From assembly GCA_003268905.1 (NCBI GenBank), contig QLTU01000012.1, forward strand, positions 44,905 through 108,904: 64,000 nucleotides of DNA, written 5' to 3'. Of this stretch, positions 52,517-61,248 are shown in pieces. Made by a program: the position numbers and the translations under genes. Below the pieces are notes generated by a model, which saw only the letters and a list, made by a program, of their open reading frames with translations, made no database searches and was not told the origin of the DNA. This DNA is from Acidovorax defluvii (GTDB lineage Bacteria > Pseudomonadota > Gammaproteobacteria > Burkholderiales > Burkholderiaceae_C). How positions within the stretch are numbered: the first letter of the stretch is position 1; each line of letters starts with the position of its first letter.

Positions 52517-54057
52517 ACACTCCACGCGCGCACACCCTGCGCCTGCTGCTGGGCGATCAGCTCAATCCCCAGCACGGCTGGTTTGCCACGCGCGACGATG
52601 GCGTGGTCTACGTGCTGATGGAAGTGCGGCAAGAGACCGACTACGTGCTGCACCACGCGCAAAAAATCCTCGCCATCTTTGCCGCCATGCGCGACCTGGC
52701 CCGCCACTTGCGCGACGCGGGGCATCGAGTGCGCTATGTGGCCATAGACGACCCCAGCAACCGCCAGTCGCTCACCGACAACCTGGCCGCCCTGATGGCG
52801 CTCTACGGCGCCGAGCGCCTGCAATACCAGCACCCCGACGAATGGCGGCTGGACGCGCAGTTGCGCACCTGGGGTGCCCTGCAAGCTTTTGACGTGCAGG
52901 CCGTCAGCAGCGAACATTTCTACACCACCCGCACCGAGCTGGCCGAGATGTTCAAGGGCCGCAAGCAGTGGCTCATGGAGCACTTCTATCGCCGCATGCG
53001 CCAGCGCCACCAGGCGCTGATGGACGAGGCGGGCGAGCCCGAAGGCGGTCAGTGGAACTACGACCACGACAACCGCAAGCCCTGGCCTGGCACGCCAGAG
53101 CTGCCGCCCGACGCCAGGCCATCACACGACCACAGCGCCCTGTGGGCCACCATAGAGGCCGCAGGCGTGCAAAGCTTTGGCAACCCCCAGGCCGCCGCGC
53201 TGCGCTGGCCGCTGAACCGGGCCGAGGCGCTGGTGTGGCTCGATCATTTCATCACCACCACGCTGCCCGACTTTGGCGCGTATGAAGACGCCATGAACAC
53301 CAAGAGCGCGCGGCTGTTCCATTCGCTGCTGTCGTTCGCGCTCAACACCAAAATGCTGCGCCCGCACGAGGTGGTGCAGCGCGCCGCGGCTGCGTACCAC
53401 GCAGGCGCCGCGCCCTTGCCAGCGGTGGAGGGTTTCATCCGCCAGATATTGGGTTGGCGCGAATATGTGCGCGGCATCTACTGGGCCCACATGCCCGGCT
53501 ACGACGAGCGCAACGCCCTGGGCCACAGCACACCCCTGCCGCAGTGGTTCTGGTCGGGCAACACCCGCATGCGCTGCATGCAGCACGCCGTGGGCCAGTC
53601 GCTGGAGCATGCGTATGCCCACCACATCCAGCGCCTCATGGTCATCGGCAACTTTGCGCTGCTGGCGGGGCTCGACCCCGCCGCCGTGCACCGCTGGTAC
53701 CTGGGCGTTTACATCGACGCCTTTGAATGGGTGGAAGTGCCCAACACCGTGGGCATGAGCCAGTTTGCCGACGGCGGCCTGCTGGCCACCAAGCCCTATG
53801 TCAGCAGCGCCGCCTACATCGACCGCATGAGCGACTATTGCAAGGGCTGCCGCTACGACAAGAAGCTGAAAGTAGGCGACGGCGCCTGCCCCTACAACGC
53901 ACTGTACTGGGACTTTTTCGCGCGCAACGAGGGCACGCTGGGCAACAACTTTCGCCTTGGCATGGTGTACCGCCAGCTGCAGAAGATGCAGGGCCCGCAG
54001 CTGGATGCGCTGCGTGAGCATGCGGCCAGCTTGCGCACGCGGCTGGATGCGCTGTAG
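52513..54057 (+). CDS. Iron-sulfur bacterial cryptochrome/photolyase
   Basis: The protein matches the deoxyribodipyrimidine photolyase-related (FeS-BCP/CryPro) family, which includes bacterial (6-4) photolyases. The N-terminus LRLLLGDQLNPQHGWF is typical. A cluster of Cys in DYCKGCRYDKKLKVGDGACPYNALYW, together with an upstream Cys (TRMRCMQHAVGQ), supplies the four ligands expected for a 4Fe-4S cluster. 514 residues. ATG at 52513 overlaps the DASH stop (ATGA). Confidence 0.9.
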   Translation: MNTPRAHTLRLLLGDQLNPQHGWFATRDDGVVYVLMEVRQETDYVLHHAQKILAIFAAMRDLARHLRDAGHRVRYVAIDDPSNRQSLTDNLAALMALYGAERLQYQHPDEWRLDAQLRTWGALQAFDVQAVSSEHFYTTRTELAEMFKGRKQWLMEHFYRRMRQRHQALMDEAGEPEGGQWNYDHDNRKPWPGTPELPPDARPSHDHSALWATIEAAGVQSFGNPQAAALRWPLNRAEALVWLDHFITTTLPDFGAYEDAMNTKSARLFHSLLSFALNTKMLRPHEVVQRAAAAYHAGAAPLPAVEGFIRQILGWREYVRGIYWAHMPGYDERNALGHSTPLPQWFWSGNTRMRCMQHAVGQSLEHAYAHHIQRLMVIGNFALLAGLDPAAVHRWYLGVYIDAFEWVEVPNTVGMSQFADGGLLATKPYVSSAAYIDRMSDYCKGCRYDKKLKVGDGACPYNALYWDFFARNEGTLGNNFRLGMVYRQLQKMQGPQLDALREHAASLRTRLDAL

Positions 54058-54103
54058 CCCGTTTGCCTCACCATCTCAAGACCCCTCACCGCAGGACTGC
54101 GCC

Positions 54104-54841
54104 ATGTCTCAAGCTCAACCCGCCGCAAGCCCGTTCACCTCTTTGCAGTCATTGCCCGACGGCTACCGCGCCCTCGTCATCGGCGCCACCGGCGCCATCG
54201 GCAGCGCCTTCCTCGCCCACCTGCAGTCCGACCCACGCTGCGCCCTGGCCGTGGGCCTGGGCCGCCACACCCAACCAGCGGTCGATTTGGACGACGAGGC
54301 GACCATTTCCGCCGCCGCACAGCAGCTCAAGGCCCAGGGGCTGTGGCATTGCATCATCCACGCCGCAGGCCTGCTGCACGGTCCTCACGGCATGCCTGAA
54401 AAGCGTCTGGGCCAGTTGAACTACGCGCAGATGGAAGCCACCTTCCGCACCAACACTTTCGGCCCCGCACTGGTGCTGGCCCACTTTGCACCGCTGCTGC
54501 CCAAGCAGGGGCGTGGTCTGCTCGCTGTGCTGTCTGCCAAGGTGGGCAGCATTGGCGACAACCGCCTGGGCGGCTGGTACAGCTACCGCGCCAGCAAGGC
54601 CGCGCTCAACATGCTGGTCAAAACGGCGTCCATCGAACTGGCCCGCACCCACCCGCAGGCCGTGCTGGTGGCGCTGCACCCCGGCACGGTCAATTCAGCC
54701 TTGTCGGCCCCGTTCAACGGCGCAGAAATTGGCCGCCCGGCGGCGGATGCGGCGGGCGACATGCTGCGGGTGCTGGATGGTCTAACGCCTGAGGAGACGG
54801 GCAGCTTCTACGCCTACAGCGGCGCGCCACTCCCCTGGTAA
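54104..54841 (+). CDS. SDR-family oxidoreductase, C-factor-like
   Basis: This short-chain dehydrogenase has the Rossmann motif VIGATGAIGSAFLAHL, an IIHAAGLLH (NAG-like) element and the catalytic YSYRASKAALNML (Y-x-x-x-K). It is similar in layout to CsgA/C-factor-type SDRs. 245 residues. The substrate is unknown. It follows the FeS photolyase by 46 bases, and a short-chain dehydrogenase of this kind is often found in such clusters. Confidence 0.8.
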   Translation: MSQAQPAASPFTSLQSLPDGYRALVIGATGAIGSAFLAHLQSDPRCALAVGLGRHTQPAVDLDDEATISAAAQQLKAQGLWHCIIHAAGLLHGPHGMPEKRLGQLNYAQMEATFRTNTFGPALVLAHFAPLLPKQGRGLLAVLSAKVGSIGDNRLGGWYSYRASKAALNMLVKTASIELARTHPQAVLVALHPGTVNSALSAPFNGAEIGRPAADAAGDMLRVLDGLTPEETGSFYAYSGAPLPW

Positions 54842-54975
54842 GCGTGGCGGGTGGTGCTATGGTTTTGATACCGCTTCCGCACCAGTAGTAAGCGCTGGCG
54901 GGCCTTTTGCTCAAAGGCACGCCATGTGCCACCGTCCGTGCGCATCCGTCGTATGGCTCGCATGCAGAATGCCGC

Positions 54976-56001
54976 ATGCATCCAACCCCATCGCCTGACA
55001 CGGTCCTGTTTGCCTCCCACACCACGGCCACAGCCGCGTCTGTGGCGCAGTGGGTAGAACGTCACTACGGCCTGCCCGTGCAGCAGTGCTATCTGATCCG
55101 TCGCAACCTCAATGACAACTACGCGGTGCGAGCCGCGGATGGCAGCCGTTACGTGGCAAGGCTCTGCGCCATTCGTCCGCGCGGTCCGTTCAATGTGGAT
55201 TTTGAGCTGGCGTTGTTGGCCCACTTGGAGTCGCAGGGCGCGGGCGTGGCCTCTCCGGTGTTGGCTGCAAACGGTGCAACCAGCGTGACCCTGCCGTTCC
55301 CCGAGGGCCCGCGTGTGCTGGTGCTCTTCCGCCACTGCGAAGGTGTCGTCCCCGACACACCCGAAGACCTGCACCTGACCGGCGCCACGCTGGCGCAAAT
55401 TCACAGCGCCGCGCAAAGCTACACCGGCCCCGCCAGCCGCTATGTGCTGGACGGCCACCATCTGGCAGGCCGCACGCTGGACTACTTGGCCGCCCACCCT
55501 GAGGTGGCCCCCACCGTGCTGGATGCCTACCGCGAACTGATTCACCGCCTTCTGGGCCAGTTGGCGGAGGTTGAAAGCACCTTGACCCGTGTGATGTGCC
55601 ACGGCGACACGCATGGCTTCAACAACCATGTGTACACCGATTCAGAGGGCGTGCGCCGCGCCGCGTTCTTCGACTTTGATGACGCCGGGCCTGGGTTTCT
55701 GGCCTATGACCTGTGTGTGTGGCTGTGGTCGAACCTGCCGCGCAAGGCCTCCATGGAGCCCGACGAAGCCTTGCTGAAGCGTTGGCAGCAGTACCTGGCC
55801 GGCTACCGCGCAGGCGGCGGCCATGTCACCGATGCCGACCTCGCCGCCCTGCCGCTCTTCGTGCAATTGAGGCACCTGTGGAACATGGGGGAGGGCGTGG
55901 CGCGTATCCACCACTGGGGCGCCAACGTGATGTCGGCCGACTGGATCAAGAAGCAGCCGGAGGTGATGGCTGCCTGGGCCCGTCTGGATTTGCGCGCTTG
56001 A
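54976..56001 (+). CDS. Phosphotransferase (APH/homoserine-kinase-like) family protein
   Basis: The kinase-like fold is indicated by the catalytic VMCHGDTHGFNNHVYTD (HGDxxxxN) and the metal-binding FFDFDDAGPGFLAYDL (DFD). The N-terminal lobe contains NLNDNYAVRAADGSRYVARL. 341 residues. It could phosphorylate a small metabolite or a protein; the exact substrate is unknown. The start at 54976 is preferred over an upstream open-frame start, which overlaps unrelated sequence. Confidence 0.8.
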   Translation: MHPTPSPDTVLFASHTTATAASVAQWVERHYGLPVQQCYLIRRNLNDNYAVRAADGSRYVARLCAIRPRGPFNVDFELALLAHLESQGAGVASPVLAANGATSVTLPFPEGPRVLVLFRHCEGVVPDTPEDLHLTGATLAQIHSAAQSYTGPASRYVLDGHHLAGRTLDYLAAHPEVAPTVLDAYRELIHRLLGQLAEVESTLTRVMCHGDTHGFNNHVYTDSEGVRRAAFFDFDDAGPGFLAYDLCVWLWSNLPRKASMEPDEALLKRWQQYLAGYRAGGGHVTDADLAALPLFVQLRHLWNMGEGVARIHHWGANVMSADWIKKQPEVMAAWARLDLRA

Positions 56002-56044
56002 TGGGGCTTGTTCAGGCCCCGCTGGGTTGCGCAGACACCCAGGC

Positions 56045-56212
56045 TCAGGTCATGTGGCGTGGGGCTGTGGGGTGCGTCAGCTGCTGCGCGTCGCTGGGGT
56101 CTTGCTCTAGGCTGTACGGCACCGAGACAAAGGCCACGCTCAACACAAAAAACAGCGTGGCGGAGACGGCCCGGGCGATGGGGAGTACAAAGTTCTTGAG
56201 GTCGGTGTTCAT
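56045..56212 (-). CDS. Small membrane protein
   Basis: This 55-residue protein has one hydrophobic segment (VSATLFFVLSVAFVSVPYSL) flanked by polar ends, starting MNTDLKNFVLPIARA. An AGGAACC element precedes its ATG. It is not recognised but has the look of a real small gene. It is convergent with the phosphotransferase gene. Confidence 0.5.
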   Translation of the reverse strand: MNTDLKNFVLPIARAVSATLFFVLSVAFVSVPYSLEQDPSDAQQLTHPTAPRHMT

Positions 56213-56352
56213 GGTGGTTCCTGCAGCGGCTAAAGGTGGAGAAGGGTCGGGGGTCACATGCCGCCTTGTCCCTTGCCGCCATGTTGCCGGTGCAAGGCTG
56301 AACGGGTGCTGAACACGTGCTGAAAAGGTGCCGAGCGGCGCTTGCTCACCGC

Positions 56353-56595
56353 CTACTTGTAGTTCTCCCGCCGTTCTCCAAACTTTCTCACCCGCTTGCG
56401 CCACGCCCTGTAGCTGCCCGGCGCCAGGTGGGTGCGCATCAGTGCCTTGACTTCATCGTGGTGCAGACCGTGCGCGGCGCGGATTTGCGCAAAGCTCACG
56501 TGGTCGCTCAGCGCCATCTGAATGATCTCGCCCACGGTAGCAGCGTCAAGTGAGGCGTGTGGCGGTTTCACGGAGGGCAGTGTCGTCATGTTCAT
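56353..56595 (-). CDS. DUF2805 / TIGR03643-type small protein
   Basis: This small protein of about 80 residues has VGEIIQMALSDHVSFAQIRA and ends in YRAWRKRVRKFGERRENYK, a pattern I associate with TIGR03643 (DUF2805), a small conserved family of unknown function often encoded near cryptochromes. The start is one of two ATGs (56595 or 56589). Its position near three photolyase genes supports membership in the same functional neighbourhood. Confidence 0.75.
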   Translation of the reverse strand: MNMTTLPSVKPPHASLDAATVGEIIQMALSDHVSFAQIRAAHGLHHDEVKALMRTHLAPGSYRAWRKRVRKFGERRENYK

Positions 56596-56703
56596 CAGGG
56601 TGCTGGCGTTGTTGCGAGGGTAGTGCGCCTGCATTCACCTTGCGCTGCGGTGGCCCTTTCTCCGTTGCCATGCTCGCCCTCCACAGACCTTCGGTGCGGG
56701 CGC

Positions 56704-57585
56704 TCAGCGATCCACCGCCAGCCCCTCTGCCAGCGCCTCAAACACCACCCGTATCCGCCGCGATGTGCGCAACTCGCGGTGCGACACCAGCCAGACGGGG
56801 AAACGCACCGGCGCCACGTCGTCCAGCACGCGGACGATGCCCGGCGTTTCGCGGGCGATCTCGTCCATCATGGCGCCGATGCCCATGCCCTGGCGCACCA
56901 GCGCCCAGTGGGTCACGGTGTGATCGGCATAGCAGGTGAAGTTGTCTTCGCTCAGGTTCAAGCCGTAGTGACGCAGATAGGCAAGGTACCGGCCGGCGCG
57001 GTCTGAACCCACAAACTCCGCATTCACCGCGTCCTCCGCGCTGCGCGGGTGGCCGTGGGCCTGCACCCAGCTCTCCGACGCGTAAAAGCAGGCCCGGGCC
57101 TCGCGCACCAGGCGGGCAATCAGCTCGGGCTGCTCGGGCTGCACGTGGCGGATGGCAATGTCGGCCTCGCGGCGCTGCAGGTCGCTCAGCGCGTTGGACG
57201 GGATCACCTCCACGGCAATACCGGGCGCCTGCACCCGCAGGCGTTGCAGGATGGGGGGCAGCAAGTGTGTCGCCACAGCATCGGTGGCAGACACCGACAC
57301 CACGCCCCCTACGGCTTGCGACCGCCCGCTGGCAGCCAGGCTCAGGGCCTCTGCCGCAGCGCCCATGGCGCGGGCATGTTCCAGCAGGTCCAGCCCGGCG
57401 GGCGTGAGCACCATGGCCTTGCCCACGCGCTCAAACAGGGTCACGCCCATCTGCTGCTCAATGGCCGCCACCTGCCGGCTCAGGGTGGGCTGGGTCAGGC
57501 CCAGCTTGCGTGCGGCGGCCGACAGCGAGCCGGTCTGCGCCGTTTGCAAAAAGGCCTTCAGTTGGTTCCAGTCGAGGTTATCCAT
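56704..57585 (-). CDS. LysR-family transcriptional regulator
   Basis: This 293-residue LTTR has an N-terminal helix-turn-helix (WNQLKAFLQTAQTGSLSAAA, RKLGLTQPTLSRQVAAIEQQ) and a C-terminal ligand-binding domain (about 90-290). It is divergent from the methyltransferase gene 145 bases away, the usual LTTR arrangement, so it probably controls that gene and itself. The inducer is unknown. Confidence 0.9.
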   Translation of the reverse strand: MDNLDWNQLKAFLQTAQTGSLSAAARKLGLTQPTLSRQVAAIEQQMGVTLFERVGKAMVLTPAGLDLLEHARAMGAAAEALSLAASGRSQAVGGVVSVSATDAVATHLLPPILQRLRVQAPGIAVEVIPSNALSDLQRREADIAIRHVQPEQPELIARLVREARACFYASESWVQAHGHPRSAEDAVNAEFVGSDRAGRYLAYLRHYGLNLSEDNFTCYADHTVTHWALVRQGMGIGAMMDEIARETPGIVRVLDDVAPVRFPVWLVSHRELRTSRRIRVVFEALAEGLAVDR

Positions 57586-57604
57586 GCGTAAACGTATATG
57601 TTCA

Positions 57605-57620
57605 CTGCAATTTATCGCAG
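57605..57620. promoter_or_regulatory. Possible LysR operator
   Basis: CTGCAATTTATCGCAG is a dyad with CTGC/GCAG arms and an AT-rich centre, of the T-N11-A type, lying in the divergent LysR/methyltransferase region. Confidence 0.4.
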
Positions 57621-57729
57621 TTTCCTGCGCTTCAATGCATGGATAGCATCTGGGTGTTGCTCATTGCACTTGCCTCAGCAACTTGCCTCTGTACCTCGCT
57701 GCTTCAGCACTTCACCCGGTCTGCACACC

Positions 57730-58428
57730 ATGTCGTCTTCTGCCATTGCTCCCGCCTCCCGCGCATTGCCCTCCGCCGCCAAGCCGTCGGCTGCGTCCGC
57801 CAAAGCGCGCTTCTGGGACCGCATTGCGCCCAAGTACGCCACCGACCCCATTGCCGACCTGGCTGGGTACGAGGCCACGCTGCAGCGCGTGCAGGGCCTG
57901 CTGTCGCCCCAGCATGACGTGCTGGAGATTGGCTGCGGCACCGGCAGCACGGCGCTGCGCCTGGCGCCGTTCACCCGCAGCCTGCTGGCCACCGATGTGT
58001 CGTCGCAGATGATCGACATCGCCCACCAGCGGCTGGCCGCGCAGCCGTCGCCTGCATTGCGCTTTGCGGTGGCCGACGCCGAGGCCATGGCCCCGGGGCC
58101 CGAGGTGTACGACGCCGTGCTGGCCTTCAACGTGCTGCACCTGATGACCGACCTGGACGACGCGCTCAGGCAGCTGGTGAAGGTGCTGCGCCCCGGCGGG
58201 TTGCTGATCTCCAAGACCGCCTGCGTCGCTGAGATGAACCCGCTGATCCCGTACCTAGCCGTGCCCCTGATGCGCGCCATTGGCAAGGCCCCGCCGGTGC
58301 TGTGTTTTGACGAGCCGCGGCTGCGCTTGGCCATGGTGCAACAGGGCCTGCAAATCGTCTGCATCGAGCGGCACGGCACGCGCGGCAAGGACATCCGCGC
58401 CTTCATCGTGGCCCGCAAACCGGGCTGA
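57730..58428 (+). CDS. Class I SAM-dependent methyltransferase
   Basis: The SAM-binding motif is VLEIGCGTGSTALRLAPF, followed by LLATDVSSQMIDIA and AFNVLHLMTDLDDAL. The protein begins with an Ala-rich stretch before FWDRIAPKYATDPIADL, the normal start of the domain. 232 residues. The methyl acceptor is unknown; the fold is that of small-molecule methyltransferases. Confidence 0.85.
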   Translation: MSSSAIAPASRALPSAAKPSAASAKARFWDRIAPKYATDPIADLAGYEATLQRVQGLLSPQHDVLEIGCGTGSTALRLAPFTRSLLATDVSSQMIDIAHQRLAAQPSPALRFAVADAEAMAPGPEVYDAVLAFNVLHLMTDLDDALRQLVKVLRPGGLLISKTACVAEMNPLIPYLAVPLMRAIGKAPPVLCFDEPRLRLAMVQQGLQIVCIERHGTRGKDIRAFIVARKPG

Positions 58429-58644
58429 GTTTTACCCCCCCCTTCAACACAGGCTGGCGGCTTTGCAAGGCCGCCGGGCGGAGCTTTGCCTGCGCATGCG
58501 CTACCGGGCCCCTGCGTTCACCCCAGGGACTGCAGAAGGGCACCCTGGCATTCGCCCTGCTGCGGCCCTGCCGTCATCACCCACCTCATTGCCCACACGC
58601 CTTCGCTCGTTCACCCACCACCTCCCATTACTGCCACTCACACC

Positions 58645-59070
58645 ATGAACCATCGCAACCACCCCCTGTCTCTCACATCCGTCGCTGGCCTTGTCGCGGC
58701 CGTGGCATTCCTCACCGGCTGCGCGTCCACCCTCGACCAGGCGGGCCTGGAGCAGCGCACGGGGCAAGCCATTGGCCGCACGGCAGGCCAGTTCACCATC
58801 ACCGACCGGCAGGAGGAAACTGGCGGCCGCATCAACTACACCGTCAACACCCGCGATGGCGCCAGCTACCGGTGCTACGTGTACGGAGTAACGGGCTTTC
58901 AGAAGGCCATGACCTTCGGCCAGACACCACACTCCGACGCCATCTGCACCGCCATGGTGGGCAGCGCAGGCAACGGCGGCGCCCAGGCACCGGCAGCCGC
59001 CGCCCAGCCACAGGGCCGCGCAGCGCCCAAGGAATGCAATGCGCTGCTGCGCACGGCAGGGCGCTGCTAA
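58645..59070 (+). CDS. Small predicted lipoprotein
   Basis: A signal peptide (LTSVAGLVAAVAFLTGC) with lipobox LTGC is followed by a domain with INYTVNTRDGASYRCYVYG and a Pro/Ala-rich linker, ending in CNALLRTAGRC. 141 residues. The family is not recognised; the four or so Cys may form disulfides. It is likely an envelope lipoprotein. Confidence 0.65.
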   Translation: MNHRNHPLSLTSVAGLVAAVAFLTGCASTLDQAGLEQRTGQAIGRTAGQFTITDRQEETGGRINYTVNTRDGASYRCYVYGVTGFQKAMTFGQTPHSDAICTAMVGSAGNGGAQAPAAAAQPQGRAAPKECNALLRTAGRC

Positions 59071-59074
59071 GACC

Positions 59075-59178
59075 GGCTGACAAAACTCTTCTGGCGTCGT
59101 CGCTGTGTCTTGTCGTACTGCTCGTACTGCCTGCGACACAGCGCCTGGCCAGAACCGCTTCGCTGAGTTTTGTGAGCC
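59075..59178. repeat. Long imperfect palindrome between two lipoprotein genes
   Basis: Outer arms GGCTGACAAAACTC (59075-59088) and GAGTTTTGTGAGCC (59165-59178) pair with one mismatch, TTCTGGC (59089-59095) pairs with GCCAGAA (59148-59154), and CGCTGTGTC (59101-59109) with GACACAGCG (59135-59143). The top of the structure holds a direct repeat of TCGTACTGC. The roughly 104-base element could be a mobile miniature element or a structured RNA. Confidence 0.7.
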
Positions 59179-59244
59179 GCTCTCAATGGCACCGCGCTGC
59201 TTTGGCCTGCGGGCCATGAACCTGTATGCAAAGGATTTGAGACC

Positions 59245-60045
59245 ATGAACCGATGGCACTGGGCCAGCCTGCTGCTGGCGGCCTGCTTGAGCGGTTGCGC
59301 CAGCTTGCCCGGCGCCACCACCGACACGGTGGACGGGCGCACGGTGGAATACGTGCAGGCGGGGCAGGGCACCCCCGTGGTGGTGTTTGAGAACGGCCTG
59401 GGCGCCCGGCTGGACTGGTGGGCCAAGGTCTGGCCTGACACCGTGGCAGAAACACGCGCGCTGGCCTACCACCGCGCGGGCTATGGCCGCAGCGACGCGT
59501 CCCCCCAGCCGCGCGAGGGGGCGCAGGTGGTGCAAGAGCTGCGCGCCTTGCTCCGGGCCCGCCAGCTGCCGCCGCCCTATGTGCTGGTCGGCCACTCGCT
59601 GGGCGGCCTGTACATGCAGCTGTATGCGCGCCAATACCCCGCCGAGGTGGCAGCGCTGGTGTTGGTGGACTCCACCCACCCAGAGCAGATGCGAGGCGCT
59701 GGCAACCCCGACCTGTGGCCGACCTGGCTGAAAGTGGCCTTCCGCCTGGGCACCTCTGACGTGGTCAAACAAGAGCTGGCAGCGCTGGACGCCACCGGGC
59801 AACGCGTTGCCAGCCTGCCGGTGGATCCATCGGTGCCCGTGTTTGTGCTCAGCGCACTGCAAACCCCGGGGGCTTCATCTGCGCTGGCCGAAGACGTGCG
59901 CCAAAAGCGCGCCGACTTCGCCCACCTGTACCCCGGGTCCACCCAGGTGTGGGTGGACAGCGGGCACGGCATTCCGCTGGAGAAGCCCGAAGCCGTGGTC
60001 AGCGCAATTCGCGCAGCACTGCAGTCGGCCCGCGCGCTTCGCTGA
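59245..60045 (+). CDS. Alpha/beta hydrolase lipoprotein
   Basis: A signal peptide with lipobox LSGC precedes an alpha/beta hydrolase domain: VVVFENGLGARLDWWAKV, nucleophile VGHSLGGLYMQL (GHSLGG) and His in WVDSGHGIPLEKPEAV. 266 residues. It is a predicted membrane-anchored esterase or lipase with unknown substrate. Confidence 0.78.
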   Translation: MNRWHWASLLLAACLSGCASLPGATTDTVDGRTVEYVQAGQGTPVVVFENGLGARLDWWAKVWPDTVAETRALAYHRAGYGRSDASPQPREGAQVVQELRALLRARQLPPPYVLVGHSLGGLYMQLYARQYPAEVAALVLVDSTHPEQMRGAGNPDLWPTWLKVAFRLGTSDVVKQELAALDATGQRVASLPVDPSVPVFVLSALQTPGASSALAEDVRQKRADFAHLYPGSTQVWVDSGHGIPLEKPEAVVSAIRAALQSARALR

Positions 60046-60116
60046 AGGTGGTGGCGGCCACGCCAGTGGCAATTTCATCGTGGCGTGGCGACCAAACTGC
60101 GTGCCAGAATGACCCG

Positions 60117-61004
60117 ATGAGCACCACCACTTCCTCCTTCCAGTCCAACGCCGACGGCACCCGGGTCACCACCTACACCTGGGCACAAACCCCGGGCCAA
60201 CCGGTGGGCGTCGTGCAAATCTCCCACGGCCTTGCCGAGCATGGCGAGCGCTACGACCGCTTTGCGCGGGCCCTCAACGCCGCAGGCTTCATCGTCCACG
60301 CGGTGGACCATCGCGGCCACGGGCGCACGGCCGGTGGCAAGCTGGGGCACTTTCGCAGCGCAGGCTTCGGCGGCCTCATTGCCGATGTGGCCCAGTTCGG
60401 CGCACTGCTGCGTGCGCAGCATGGGCCGCAGCAGCTCCCGCTCTTTTTGTTCGGCCACTCCATGGGCTCGTTCGCTGCGCAGGCGGCCATCCTCGACCAT
60501 TCATCCACCTGGTCCGGCGTCATCCTGTCAGGCTCCACCGCCCTCGACCTGTTCGCCGCCGCCATGGCCAATGCCCCCGCCGACGCGCCCGCCGGGCTCG
60601 CGGCCTTCAACGCAGGCTTTGAGCACCGCACCGGCTACGAATGGCTGTCGCGCGACGCTGCGGAGGTCGATGCTTACGTGGCCGACCCGTGGTGCGGCTG
60701 GGACGTGCCGCCCGACGTCATCCCCTCACTCTTTGCCCCCGCGCCGCGCCTGGCAGACCCCGCACAACTCGCCCGCATCCGCAGCGACTTGCCCATCCTC
60801 ATCGCATCCGGCGACGCAGACCCGCTGGCCGCAGGCGGGGTCTTGCTGGAGCAACTGGGGCAGCGGTATCGGAATGCCGGAGTGGCCGATGTCACGGTCA
60901 AGCTGTACCCGGCGGCGCGGCATGAGATCTTGAATGAAACGAATCGGGATGAGGTGACGGAGGAGGTTGTGGCGTGGTTGTCAGCACATACCTGTACGAA
61001 TTAA
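60117..61004 (+). CDS. Monoacylglycerol lipase-like hydrolase
   Basis: The protein belongs to the hydrolase-4 (serine aminopeptidase S33/monoacylglycerol lipase) group: QISHGLAEHGERYDRFARAL, VDHRGHGRTAGG, nucleophile FLFGHSMGSFAAQAA, an Asp in IASGDADPLAAGG and His in YPAARHEILNE. 295 residues, cytoplasmic. It probably hydrolyses monoacylglycerols or related esters. Confidence 0.82.
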   Translation: MSTTTSSFQSNADGTRVTTYTWAQTPGQPVGVVQISHGLAEHGERYDRFARALNAAGFIVHAVDHRGHGRTAGGKLGHFRSAGFGGLIADVAQFGALLRAQHGPQQLPLFLFGHSMGSFAAQAAILDHSSTWSGVILSGSTALDLFAAAMANAPADAPAGLAAFNAGFEHRTGYEWLSRDAAEVDAYVADPWCGWDVPPDVIPSLFAPAPRLADPAQLARIRSDLPILIASGDADPLAAGGVLLEQLGQRYRNAGVADVTVKLYPAARHEILNETNRDEVTEEVVAWLSAHTCTN

Positions 61005-61248
61005 TTGACGCACAACGAAATCGTGGCAGCTAGGCGACGTCTTTCAGGGGCCGGTCTTCTTTGCTACTTGTGTCTAGATCGTTGCGCGCCGCTTTGGTAG
61101 GTAGCGGGAACTCACATGGTTGTGAACTTTTCACTGAAGTTATTTGCTGACAAGAGTCATGGATGTATGTGGTGAAAAGGTAACTGGTTGATTGAATCTG
61201 AAAGATCTGCACTACTCTGTCGCGATTGTTTTTAGTTTGGTATTCACC

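Noticed and set aside
61030..61212. 60-codon open frame on the minus strand before the SIR2 gene
   Set aside because: No ribosome site or recognisable motif. It could be the end of a lost gene at the island border, but the evidence is too thin to list.
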